From NCBI GenBank assembly GCA_933207985.1, contig OW240914.1, positions 286,395,117-286,459,116 of the forward strand: DNA of 64,000 bases, given 5' to 3'. Shown here piece after piece: positions 45,541-55,860 of this stretch (the stretch's first letter is position 1; each line of letters begins with the position of its first letter). The notes beneath the pieces were generated by a model. The model did no database searches. It was not told the DNA's origin and worked only from the letters and a program-made list of their open reading frames with translations. Source of the DNA: Pelobates cultripes. Lineage: Eukaryota > Chordata > Amphibia > Anura > Pelobatidae. Position numbers and translations under genes: made by a program.

Positions 45541-46125
45541 ATCCTTCTAAATACACACACACACATTCACTGACAGATATGCATAAACTAGCTAACAGAA
45601 ACACACACTCACTGACACACAGAGACACACACTCACTCACTAGCAGACACACACTAGCAGACACACACAGGCAAACATACACACAAAGTCAGACACACAC
45701 ACACAAACAAACACACTCACTCACTGAAATACACACTCACTGGCAAGCACACACTCACTAACAGACACACACACACTAACAGTCAGACACACACACACTA
45801 ACAGACACACACACACTAACAGACACACACACACACTCACTAACAGACACACACACATACTCACTAACAGACACACACACACACTAACAGTCAGACACAC
45901 ACACACACACTAACAGACACACACACTAACAGACACACACTCGCTAACAGACAAACACTCGCTAACAGACAAACACTCGCTAACAGACACACACTCACTA
46001 ACAGACACACACTCACTAACAGACACTCGCTAATAGACACACACACACACACTAACAGACACACACACACTAAAAGACAAACACACACACACTAACAGAC
46101 ACACACACACTAACAGACACACACA
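45541..46125. repeat. CA-rich minisatellite
   Basis: Irregular tandem array of ACACACAC(TCA)CTAACAGAC-type units, about 16-22 bp each, over some 585 bp. The Cys/Val/Leu-rich minus-strand ORFs (45491-46398) are translations of the array. Confidence 0.9.
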
Positions 46126-46130
46126 CGGGG

Positions 46131-46265
46131 AGCACTTCCCCTGAGCACTCTGCTCAGCTCCCTCGTGCGCCTCAGAGTGAGGCTGGGAGCCGGAATATGA
46201 CGTCATCAACCCACTCACTCTGAGGCGCGCGAGGGAGCTGAGCAGACCGCTCAGAGGAAGTGCTC
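46131..46265. repeat. Imperfect palindrome, about 53-bp arms
   Basis: The left arm (about 46131-46185, GAGCACTTCCCCTGAGCACT...) and right arm (about 46210-46265, ending GAGGAAGTGCTC) are inverted copies with a few mismatches. They share GAGGGAGCTGAGCAGA and CTCTGAGGCGC. Confidence 0.8.
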
Positions 46266-46766
46266 CCTCGCCAGCCGGCTGCCCGTCAACGCCGCCCGCC
46301 CAGCCCAGCATGTCAGTTAGCCGCAAGGCTAACAAGGCATTTGGCCAGGGCATTTGGGGTGCGGCTTTTTTTGCCGCCCCCTGGAAAATGCCGCCCAAGG
46401 CAAATGCCTTGTTTGCCTCTCGGCTAAAACGCCCCTGTGTATATATATATTGTAAATAGGTATCAGCACTCTCGAATTTTAAAAGTCCAAAATTTATTTA
46501 GTTCATAGTTAAAAACAATCAATGTTTCAGTCCTCCATAGAAGACTTTCATCAGGATCAAAGTAGGTATATGCTGATACCTATTTACAAAGATGGATACT
46601 ACTAGCCATGGTTTGCTAGCACCCGGTCATTAAGAGACTTTAAGCATGAGTGCAAGAGCTTTTTCTCTTTTATATATATATATATAAATCAATTAATAGT
46701 CTGTTTATGCAGACAGAGAATTCCATATCTTTATTATCCTTACTGTAAATAACTCTTTTCTCTGCT

Positions 46767-47760
46767 TTAAAGGGACTCTCCAGTGCCAGAAAAACATATC
46801 CGTTTTCCTGGCACTGCTGGTTCCTGCATTGCAAAAGATAAGTCCTGCGCTCACTCCCATCACTACTGGGCCGGCAGCAATGACTACAGTACACATCAGC
46901 CCAAATATATAGTAAAAACCAAAGAAAATAAAAAGTTACCTGCGCTCTCTCCTTAATCCCTATGTATATTTAGACAAATGGAGGTAATTTAGTTGCTCCA
47001 ATGGCCATTGGAGGGAATGCCCGCCTGCCAAAGTCAAGGCAGACCCTCCTAAAGCGGGTCCTACACTGACCCCTCAGCCTGCTTCCTTGAGCTTCTGGCA
47101 AAGTTATCTCTGCGACAGAGAGGGGTATTTTTTTATATACACCCCTATATACTTATTAACCCTTAATAGGGAACACATGGGATGGGCGGTAGCATTGTAA
47201 CAAGGCTGCGTGATACAAAGTAAATACAAATAGAAAAGATAAGTCCTGTGCTCACTCCCATCACTACTGGGCCGGCAGCAATGACTACAGTACACATCAG
47301 CCCCAATATTTAGTAAAAACCAAAGAAAATAAAAAGTTATTCAATGCTTTCCTAATGGAATTCTGGCGACACTGGAGGTCCTCACGCATAGGATGTCCAG
47401 CATCTTTTAAAACACTTTTTGGGTTTTAAGAACCCGGAAGTCACTCTAGTGGCTGTCTGATAGACAGCCACTAGAGGAGGACTTAACCCTGCAAGGTAAC
47501 TATTACAGTTTATAAAAAAAATACCCCTCTCTGTCTCAGAGATATCAGAGATATCTTTGCCAGAAGCTCAAGGAAGCAGGCTGAAAGGTCAGTGTAGGAC
47601 CTGCTTTAGGGGGGTCTGCCTTGACGTTGGCAGGCGCTGGGTCAGGCTCTGCCCACACTCCTCGCACACGCATTAGACATCCCCATAGGAAAGCATTATT
47701 CAATGCTTTCCTAATGGAATTCTGGCGACACTGGAGGTCCTCATGCATAGCGTAAGCAGC
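46767..47760. mobile_element. Composite TTAA/fold-back MITE region
   Basis: It starts TTAAAGGGACTCTCCAGTGC at 46767, just where the LINE C-terminus stops. Block 46830-46938 recurs directly at 47239-47338 (GCTCACTCCCATCACTACTG). Block 47337-47394 recurs at 47694-47752 (CTTTCCTAATGGAATTCTGG). Arms of about 120 bp, 47020-47133 and 47509-47640, are inverted copies and carry the TGTAGGACC...GGCAG family seen at 10518-10788. A 15-bp hairpin lies at 47444-47476. This looks like MITEs inserted into MITEs, possibly with local duplication. Confidence 0.65.
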
Positions 47761-47789
47761 CCAACATTGCATACTGTTGCATAGTTTGA

Positions 47790-49071
47790 AATATATAAAT
47801 GTATCCAAGTCATTTTCATTTAATGTTATCCCTAAATCAACTTGTTGGCTTGAGGTTTCTATATTCCAAAATGCTTGACTTTACATGTACCTGTATTGAA
47901 TTTCATCTGCCGCATGCCTGCCCCTTCACTCAAATTATTCAAATACCTCTCTAGAGAAGCTATATCATGTTCAGACTATACATAGTCAGTTATAAACAGA
48001 TTAAAGAGAAGTGGACCCAGGACAGAATCCTGAGGCACTAACCAAATTTGAAAATGTTCCATTTACAACTAATCTCAGCCAGTGTTCTATGCAAGAACAC
48101 AATTTTTAATCTAAAGCAATTTATTTCAGTTTTAATATCAACCTTTTTTTGTGGGACTGTATCAAATGCCTAAGGAAATGCAGAGTCGATCACATCTACT
48201 GGATCACCCTGATCTATATCTCTACTAATGTCTTCACAGAATGCAATTAGGTTAGTTTGGCATGACCTGTCTTTCATAAAACCATGCTGATTCCTGCTAA
48301 TGATATTATTGAATAGTATCTCTTAACAGCCAAAATAATTTCCCAACCACAGATGTAAAGCTTACAGCTCTGTAGTTACCAGTTGAAGTTTTGATTCCTT
48401 TTTAAATGTAGGCACCATATCCACTTTTCTCCAATCATCTGGTACAATTCCTGAAAGAAAAGAATCCTGAAAAATGAAAAACAGTGGTATGGATAGTTCT
48501 ACACCAAAATTCCTAAACACACGTGGGTGAATACCATTTGGCCCTTGGGATTGTTTATGTTAACATTTTTAATTTCTGTAGCACTTTATCCTGCATTAAC
48601 CCCTTAAGGACCAAACTTCTGGAATAAAAGGGAATCATGACATGTCACACATGTCATGTGTCCTTAAGGGGTTAAACAATCACCTGTTTGCTGTAAGGCT
48701 TTTGTAAGTAGGATTTGCAAATCTACATAGACTCTTCTTTCCAATATACTGAAGGAAATTGTCCTGATCTTTTTTGATTAACTTATCTCATATTCTAATG
48801 GACCAACACTTCCACTCTTAACCTTTTTGGCATCAATGTACTTTAAAAATGTTTTTGGATATGAGCTTCTCATTTTCGTGTTTAGCCCTTCTAATTGCCA
48901 TTTTACAAGCTCTGTTGGCATGTTTATATTTGTTATAAGATGCTATGGAACCCTCTGATTTAAATGTTTTGAATGCCCTTTTCTTATCTTTTACTATTTG
49001 ACAGACCTTTTCATTAAGTTACATTTGTTTTAATTAGCTTCTTTTATATTTGTTTCCCAATGTTATGTATT
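47790..49071 (-). pseudogene. CR1/L2-like LINE reverse transcriptase region
   Basis: Aligned by eye with the RT part of the LINE at 31500-32990: both share, in plus-strand text, TTTCATAAAACCATGCTGAT, CACGTGGGTGAATACC/CTCGTGGGTGAATACC and TTTAAATGTTTT-AATGCCCTTTTC. The minus-strand protein is too broken to be listed as one frame. The 72-bp TTAA MITE sits in its finger region. Confidence 0.7.
48596..48675 (+). mobile_element. 72-bp TTAA-flanked MITE
   Basis: Core 48600-48671 with TTAA at 48596-48599 and 48672-48675. It begins CCCCTTAAGGACC and ends TCCTTAAGGGG, with an inner ATGACATGT/ACATGTCAT palindrome. It is inserted into the LINE RT region; the LINE text continues on both sides. Same length as the copy at 689-760. 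Confidence 0.9.
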
Positions 49072-49083
49072 AAGAAATGTACT

Positions 49084-50392
49084 GCATGGTGGCGGAGCTT
49101 GACCTGCATGGTAGCTGGACACATTCTACAGAAGCTCCACGCTTAGCCACTGACTTTATCATGCTTTATGCCCCTTGGGGTGCACATTTCTTGGCTGTTT
49201 GTGCCTTACTGACACCCTGCAATGACAGGGGTCCTGTGGGGATACTAATCTGGCCTACCTTACACAAGCCATGGAGGACGCAGCACGACAGGGGTGTCCC
49301 GGTCCTAATCCCAGAGGCCCACTCTCATACCTTGCAAGCCGCCGCGGTGGTGACATCAAGCCTACTAAAATCCGGAACTCTCTGGTATTGGCGGACACCA
49401 CGTGTACTAAAGCTCCCAACCAAGACACTGCTGATACCATCACTAGACTGGATCTCCTCTTCGCAAGGTTCTGGAGCATGCTGAGCGAGCAGATACATTC
49501 ATCTGCACACCAAGTGCTGACAAGCAGTTCCAATAGGCGTCCGTCACCCAGCACCATGAGGATGAGAGCGACAGCAATCCCTGCAAGAGCCAGGATCAAA
49601 CTGAGGAAGAAAGCATCCAAACATGCCTGGGCCCAAAGGCTCTACACCCGGGACTATGCGCAACAAAAAGCAATCAACCACAGCTTACACTACCTCAAGG
49701 CTTAACCATTCTCCTCACCACAACAATGCTGCAGCTGCTCCTCAGGTTAAGCAGTGGACTGTGTCTCAGGCTTCAGTGGGGGTACAAACGGCCCTTGATG
49801 GGAATAGGCTGAGAGGGACTATCTCTGCGTTCACTCTACATCACGGCAAGATGACCAGTTCCAATGGCTCGCTCTGTTTATTAGGCTCATTCTGTTTTTG
49901 TTTCTCACCTTTAATCAATATGCCTCAATGATTATATATGCATCTTTCAATATGCTCCGTGATAGACCGTCACTAGCCTATGATTCCACAGTTTGCCCAC
50001 AAGTCTAATCTCTTATATACCGGACTGCAATGTTATGTTTGATATATAGAAGTGCTTTCTAAGAAATCCAGTCCAGCATTATTGCATAATTACTCAGGAA
50101 GGGTCAGTCTGGTTAGCTATAAGCATCATACCTAGTATAACTCACAGATAAACTGTTTACCTTTTTGTTGTTTCTGCAACATTACATAGCACAGTCTAAC
50201 CTAAGCTCTTAGCAAAATAAAAATAGCTTACTCTTGCAATAGTTAACTCCTGATTATTAACCCTTTAAAAAATGTGCAAGTTCTATCAAATGTCCTATGT
50301 GTGTTTATATGCTTTGTAAGCTCTCCTGCTTGGTACCTGCTTTTGGGGCATGACAAGTGTGTCTGTAACAATATGCACAGCAAAAAAAAAAA
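49084..50392 (+). mobile_element. Poly(A)-tailed retroinsertion, unclassified
   Basis: It is bounded by a 12-bp duplication AAGAAATGTACT (49072-49083) and AAGAAACGTACT (50393-50404), with an A-run just before the second copy. LINE sequence continues exactly across the site. Length is 1309 bp. Frames 49077-49484, 49271-49705 and 49623-49931 cover the first 850 bp without a firm domain; a segment TADTITRLDLLFARFWSMLS is coiled-coil-like. It could be an L1 ORF1-type non-autonomous element or a processed transcript. Confidence 0.7.
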
Positions 50393-50655
50393 AAGAAACG
50401 TACTTTTATAGAATGTATTTAAAGACATTCCATATATCTTCTGTGCTTTTGCCAGTAAATAATTCCTACCAGTTAATTTGTTGTAAAGATGCCATTATCC
50501 TGTTGAATGTAGCCTTTTAAAAATTAAGTACATTTGTACAGCCTATATATATAAAAAAAAGAAATTCAGTTAATCTCAAATTATATCATATTATGGTCAC
50601 TGTTTCCCAAGTGCTCTCTTACTTGTAAATTTAAAAATAAGTCAACATTATTACC

Positions 50656-51724
50656 TTGGTAAACTCATCAACTCCTTCGGCTTCAGTTATCATTTCCATG
50701 AGGATGACACACAAATCTACCTGTCCTCTCCTGATCTCTCTCCGCCCATCTTGACTCGTGTCTCTGACTGCCTCTCTTCGATTTCCGGATGACCGCTCAT
50801 TTCCTTAAACTCAACCTGTCCAAAACAGAGTTTCTGGTCTTTTCTCCTGTGTCCGTCTCCCTCCAAGTTAACGGCACTACCATCACCTCTCCTTCGCAGG
50901 CTTGCTGCCTGGGTGTTCTTTTTTACTCGAACCCTCATGTCCAATCAATCGCCAAATCCTGTCGCTGGTCAATGCTCTTGTTCTCTCTCGCCTGGACTAC
51001 TGCAATACTCTTTTCAGTGGTCTTATGTGTTCCCAGTTTGCACCGTTGCAATCTATAATGAATGCAATGGCGAGGCTCATTTTCCTGTCCATTCTCACCT
51101 CTGCTCTGTCAGTCCCTGCATTGGCTTCTAGTTAGATATAGGGCTCAATTTAAAATTCTGGTGCTTGCTTACAAGTCCCTACATAATGCTGCTCCAACCT
51201 ACCTATCCCCCTAATACACAAGTATGTCCCGTCGAGGCCCCTACGCTCTGCCAAAAACCTATGTATATCCTCTGTCTGTACTCCCGCCTCTAATGCTCGC
51301 CTCCAAGATTTCTCCAGGGCTGCATCTCTTCTGTGGAACTCCCTTCCCTGTAAGAATTTCAACCAGTCTCCACTCATTCAAAAAATCATTGAAAAATCAC
51401 TTCTTCAAGAAAGCATATCAATTAAACTGTTAGCAGGTATTTATCCCCAACTCCCCATGACTCCTCCCCTGCAACTGTAAAAAATTAACTACTAAGCCCT
51501 CAGTGAATACTTTTCTAACAACCTACTTCGTACCCCTACTTTTACCCTTTGTGTCACTATACCCCACTCCCTCTAGAATGTAAGCTCATTGAGCAAGGCC
51601 CTCCACCTCTCTGCTCCTGTACGTCCAGTTGTCTGGTTACAATTACATGTCTGTTAGTCCACCCATTGTACAGTGCTACGGAATCTGATGGCACTATATA
51701 AATAATATAATAATAATTATAATA
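50656..51724 (+). mobile_element. L2-like LINE 3' fragment inserted in the older LINE
   Basis: Plus-strand fragment starting inside the RT palm and ending with a (TAA)n-like tail at about 51690-51722 (GCACTATATAAATAATATAA). It interrupts the minus-strand LINE between 50655 and 51725. The 3' tail matches the family at 41290-41365. Confidence 0.7.
50659..51433 (+). pseudogene. L2-like LINE RT C-terminus
   Basis: Reads LINSFGFSYHFHEDDTQIYL (motif C with HEDD in place of the usual YADD), then SDCLSSISG, MTAHFLKLNLSKTEFLVFSP, NGTTITSPSQACCLGVLF, VNALVLSRLDYCNTLFSGLM and, in shifted frames, a C-terminal helix region to about 51433 (TSLHSFKKSLKNHFFKKAYQ). It is 5'-truncated at the palm and frameshifted. 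It belongs to the group of LINEs with a YADD-TQIY RT core (L2/Rex1-like). Confidence 0.75.
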
Positions 51725-51802
51725 GTATGACAAGATCCAGACAAGCATCTATTCAAGTTAGCTCTTCTGCTAATCAAGACATTATTTATCATTTATCAGG
51801 TT

Positions 51803-52033
51803 CTAAAACCTTTTTCTCTTAACAGTGCTGCTGGGCCCTCTGGCCCAATCAATATCTGGATAATTTAAATCTCCCACGATTAACAAATTACCCAATTGTG
51901 CAGCTTTATTCATTTTAGGTAACAATTGTTCTTCCCCATCAGGGTAAATGTTTGGGGGCTTGTAACATATTCCTACTATTAATGGGTATCCCAGGTTTCC
52001 CTCCATGCATATTTCTACCAGTAAGTCTTCCAC
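51803..52033 (-). pseudogene. LINE apurinic-type endonuclease fragment
   Basis: This 76-residue minus-strand frame reads PLIVGICYKPPN and LGNLLIVGDLNYPDIDWARG. These are the Y-x-PPN and GD-x-N-x-PDI-W motifs of the APE-like endonuclease at the N-terminus of CR1/L2-group LINEs; the GDLN Asp and Asn are metal-binding or catalytic residues in the family. It is the upstream part of the LINE whose RT lies at 47790-49071. Confidence 0.8.
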
Positions 52034-52080
52034 ATCCTTGCCTTTATCATCACAATTTCTTTAGCACTTAACTTCAAATC

Positions 52081-52639
52081 AGGTTTAATAAAGAGATGTT
52101 GTGTAAATGCTCTTTGCTGCCATCTAAAGGGCATTAACAGTAAAGTACATATAACTGCACTAAATCCTTAATCGCCTGTTACTTTAGCAGACGGTGGTGG
52201 AATAACTCTGAAAACAACCATTATACATAGATATCTATGTCCAAACACAGTAATTATTGTTTATAGTTTAGAAATTTCAGTTATGCAAGTGTTTATTTTT
52301 GAGACATAGAGATATGAGCCCCTGAATGAAGAAGCCAAGTATTACAAAGGGATTTAAATGATAAAACATGGCATGTTTAATTGAAGAAAAGCAAAAACTA
52401 AATTAGTTACAAAGATTTTCTAGTACTTTTTTTTTTAATATTAACCCTTTACAGATAACACTATGATATAAGAATACCATGATATAACGGCATGTGCCTA
52501 ACTGTATGAAGAGGTTTATTGATCGCTACCCTTTTTCCTGGCAGAAAAAAAAAAATCGAAAGAAAGTAAATAAAAGTAAGATAATAAGAAATTGGTAATG
52601 TGAAAGCAGCTGTAATCTATTGCACAAATATAAAGTACA
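52081..52639. other. No gene recognised
   Basis: AT-rich DNA; nothing assigned. Confidence 0.45.
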
Positions 52640-53060
52640 TTGGCATATTATTTTATATCATTGAATTGCCAAGAAGATTTCGTCTAAGGCAAAGGAAGGG
52701 TTTTTTTACTGTAAGAACAATAAGGAAGTGGAATTCTCTGCCTGGAGAAGTGGTTTTATCAGAGTCCATACAGATGTTCAAACAGCTACTAGATGCATAC
52801 TTGCAAAAACAGAATATTCAAGGATATAATCTTTCAATGTAGGGTAATAACTGCTTGATCCAATGATAAATCTGACTGCCATTCTGGGGTCAAGAAGGAA
52901 TTTTTTTCCTAGCTTGTTGTAAAATTGTACTTCAAACTAGGTTTTTTGCCTTCTTTTGGATCAACAGCAAAAAACAAATGTGAGGAAGGCTGAACTTGAT
53001 GGACGCAAGTCTCTTTTCAGCTAGGTAACTATGTAACTATTTAACTGTAACTATGTAATA
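52640..53060 (+). mobile_element. CR1/L2-like LINE 3' end, 5'-truncated
   Basis: A short C-terminal frame (RFRLRQRKGFFTVRTIRKWN, then LPGEVVLSESIQMFKQLLDA, stop at 52840-52842) is followed by a 3' UTR ending in GTAACTATGTAACTAT repeats. The same 3' end lies on the minus strand at 30870-31130. The short tandem tail is like the terminal repeats of CR1-type LINEs. Confidence 0.8.
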
Positions 53061-53142
53061 ATACATTGACATCTTCTGTATAAGGACTTATTTTAAACAC
53101 AATGAATTGTTAAATAAGTTATTTTAAGGAGACATTAATCTA

Positions 53143-54684
53143 TACAGGGAGTGCAGAATTATTAGGCAAATGAGTATTTTTACCACATCATCCTCTTTAT
53201 GCATGTTGTCTTACTCCAAGCTGTATAGGCTCGAAAGCCTACTATCAATTAAGCATATTAGGTGATGTGCATCTCTGTAATGAGAAGGGGTGTGGTCTAA
53301 TGACATCAACACCCTATATCAGGTGTGCATAATTATTAGGCAACTTCCTTTCCTTTGGCAAAATGGGTCAAAAGAAGGACTTGACAGGCTCAGAAAAGTC
53401 AAAAATAGTGAGATATCTTGCAGAGGGATGCAGCACTCTTAAAATTGCAAAGCTTCTGAAGCGTGATCATCGAACAATCAAGCGTTTCATTCAAAATAGT
53501 CAACAGGGTCGCAAGAAGCGTGTGGAAAAACCAAGGCGCAAAATAACTGCCCATGAACTGAGAAAAGTCAAGCGTGCAGCTGCCACGATGCCACTTGCCA
53601 CCAGTTTGGCCATATTTCAGAGCTGCAACATCACTGGAGTGCCCAAAAGCACAAGGTGTGCAATACTCAGAGACATGGCCAAGGTAAGAAAGGCTGAAAG
53701 ACGACCACCACTGAACAAGACACACAAGCTGAAACGTCAAGACTGGGCCAAGAAATATCTCAAGACTGATTTTTCTAAGGTTTTATGGACTGATGAAATG
53801 AGAGTGAGTCTTGATGGGCCAGATGGATGGGCCCGTGGCTGGATTGGTAAAGGGCAGAGAGCTCCAGTCCGACTCAGACGCCAGCAAGGTGGAGGTGGAG
53901 TACTGGTTTGGGCTGGTATCATCAAAGATGAGCTTGTGGGGCCTTTTCGGGTTGAGGATGGAGTCAAGCTCAACTCCCAGTCCTACTGCCAGTTCCTGGA
54001 AGACACCTTCTTCAAGCAGTGGTACAGGAAGAAGTCTGCATCCTTCAAGAAAAACATGATTTTCATGCAGGACAATGCTCCATCACACGCGTCCAAGTAC
54101 TCCACAGCGTGGCTGGCAAGAAAGGGTATAAAAGAAGAAAATCTAATGACATGGCCTCCTTGTTCACCTGATCTGAACCCCATTGAGAACCTGTGGTCCA
54201 TCATCAAATGTGAGATTTACAAGGAGGGAAAACAGTACACCTCTCTGAACAGTGTCTGGGAGGCTGTGGTTGCTGCTGCACGCAATGTTGATGGTGAACA
54301 GATCAAAACACTGACAGAATCCATGGATGGCAGGCTTTTGAGTGTCCTTGCAAAGAAAGGTGGCTATATTGGTCACTGATTTGTTTTTGTTTTGTTTTTG
54401 AATGTCAGAAATGTATATTTGTGAATGTTGAGATGTTATATTGGTTTCACTGGTAATAATAAATAATTGAAATGGGTATATATTTGTTTTTTGTTAAGTT
54501 GCCTAATAATTATGCACAGTAATAGTCACCTGCACACACAGATATCCCCCTAACATAGCTATAACTAAAAACAAACTAAAAACTACTTCCAAAAATATTC
54601 AGCTTTGATATTAATGAGTTGTTGTTCAATAATAAAATTAATCCTCAAAAATACAACTTGCCTAATAATTCTGCACTCCCTGTA
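53143..54684 (+). mobile_element. Complete Tc1/mariner element, DD37E type
   Basis: Core 53145-54682 (1538 bp), flanked by TA (53143-53144 and 54683-54684). Outer ends read CAGGGAGTGCAGAATTATTA on both strands. A second copy of the motif, GCATAATTATTAGGCAACTT, lies inside each end (53327-53346 and, inverted, 54496-54515), giving an inverted/direct-repeat arrangement with about 180 bp between repeats. It encodes one intact transposase. Ends and the Asp-Glu spacing fit the DD37E (TRT, 'Traveler') group as I remember it. Confidence 0.92.
53363..54379 (+). CDS. Intact Tc1/mariner DD37E transposase
   Basis: The 338-residue frame has no stop or frameshift. Two helix-turn-helix segments occupy about residues 8-45 (STLKIAKLLKRDHRTIKRF) and 64-115, separated by a basic KKRVEKPRRK linker (51-60) that could act as nuclear signal or AT-hook. 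The catalytic triad is D144 in VLWTDEMRV, D237 in IFMQDNAPSH and E275 in DLNPIENLW, with 37 residues between D237 and E275. A QQGGGG glycine box lies at 175-180. The ATG has a purine at -3 and G at +4 (GCAAAATGG). AATAAA follows the stop at about 54460. It would cut out and reinsert the element at TA sites in the nucleus. Activity is not shown by sequence alone. Confidence 0.93.
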   Translation: MGQKKDLTGSEKSKIVRYLAEGCSTLKIAKLLKRDHRTIKRFIQNSQQGRKKRVEKPRRKITAHELRKVKRAAATMPLATSLAIFQSCNITGVPKSTRCAILRDMAKVRKAERRPPLNKTHKLKRQDWAKKYLKTDFSKVLWTDEMRVSLDGPDGWARGWIGKGQRAPVRLRRQQGGGGVLVWAGIIKDELVGPFRVEDGVKLNSQSYCQFLEDTFFKQWYRKKSASFKKNMIFMQDNAPSHASKYSTAWLARKGIKEENLMTWPPCSPDLNPIENLWSIIKCEIYKEGKQYTSLNSVWEAVVAAARNVDGEQIKTLTESMDGRLLSVLAKKGGYIGH

Positions 54685-55860
54685 TTGTAAAATGTCTGAA
54701 ATGTGTTATTTGTATTTGTTGTAAAACCGGGAACATCATATAATGTATCTGTAAGTAAAAGCTAGGGGCATGCACTCAGATCTTCTAAATGGCTCTATAA
54801 ATTCCTACATCCAAATATAACACACATGCATAATGGTCATCTTTTTGAACCAGACCAAGTTATTTTTTCCACAGCACGTTACAATTATACATTTATCATA
54901 ATGACTACAAGTAACACTCAGGGATAAGCATATTATCTATATATCCTTGACTGTTGCTTGCACAGTTATCTTGATAGAAAGCCAGTGTGGTTAGAAACAT
55001 CATTTGTCATGTCTGTGTGTTATTCTTAGATGTTGCTAAATTTATATTGAAGCTGAAACAGGGGTTAAAGCAACAACGAGACATAATAGAGAGGCCTAAT
55101 CAAGGCAGGCAATGAAAAAGCGGAAAGGAAAAAACACACAGACGCCATTCTTTCAGAGGGTCGTAAATATATTTATCAAGAATGGGAGTCTGAGAAAAAC
55201 AGGAGTCGGTGGAAGAGAGAGCGGTTTAAAGGAAAGAGAAAAAAATGCACAATGAATAAGCATGTGTGTTCACATAATGAAACTTATAAGCATATGAATG
55301 GGTTCATTTTGTTTAGAAATGTCTAAGACTTGATAAAGGGAGAACACTGGAAAACACTGTCATAGTTATTTGCTATCAATAAGGACTTGTTGGAAAATCT
55401 CAGGCCATAATAGCTGGCTTGGAAGAGTTTTCCAACTTAGAACTTCTCCAACTTTTCCAACCCAGTTCTTTAGGACTAAAACGTGCAGTTGTGTGGACAA
55501 TTTTTAGGAATTCCTGATTTAGCAAATATGCTTGTGAGAATTTAATCCCAATAGAAAATATCTAAAGGGTTTATTCACAAAACAGTAAATTGGAGTAAAT
55601 TAAAAACCGACAAGGTCATTCACTAAACTTTTAATGGCATAATATCGAATGGGGTAAAACTATATAGTGCTGTACGGGACATTTGAAATGCAAAATCCAT
55701 TGTTCATTTCATCTAATGATGTCTGGATTTTGCAGAGAATGTTCTAAATGAGCCTGAACATTGTCTGATTTTTAGCCAGACCAAATACTGTCGGACAGCT
55801 AAAATCTGGGCCTGGATGCTACAAACCTGGGCACAGATTTAAAAAAAACAAATTGCCCAC
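54685..55860. other. No gene recognised
   Basis: AT-rich to mixed DNA with no domain-bearing ORF and no recognised repeat. Confidence 0.45.

Larger units (their letters stand above)
45473..46440. mobile_element. GC-rich element with internal minisatellite
   Basis: The left end reads CAGTACACCACTGGCCCTAG and the right end, in complement, CAGGGGCGTTTTAGCCGAGA followed by GGCAAACAAGGCA, giving imperfect inverted ends inside a TA/CA tract. Ends of the CAGGGGCG type are common in hAT-type frog repeats as I remember them. Most of the interior is the minisatellite at 45541-46125. No transposase ORF is seen. Confidence 0.45.
46690..52080 (-). mobile_element. CR1/L2-like LINE broken by several insertions
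   Basis: Minus-strand pieces of one LINE family lie in order: C-terminus at 46690-46766 (ELFTVRIIKIWNSLS), RT and linker at about 47790-49071, more upstream sequence at 50404-50655, and the endonuclease at 51725-52080. They match the other LINE at 30870-33000 where the two overlap. The gaps are later insertions: a composite TTAA region (46767-47760), a 72-bp MITE (48600-48671), a poly(A) insertion (49084-50392) and a plus-strand LINE fragment (about 50656-51724). Confidence 0.75.

Noticed and set aside
45541..46125. CRISPR-like regular repeats
   Set aside because: The units are short, irregular and have no unique spacers, and the context is eukaryotic.
45491..46398. Long Cys/Val/Leu-rich minus-strand ORFs
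   Set aside because: They are translations of the (CA)-rich minisatellite; all reading frames of such an array stay open.
53399..54376. Minus-strand ORFs opposite the DD37E transposase
   Set aside because: They are shadows of the plus-strand transposase frame, with no domain of their own.
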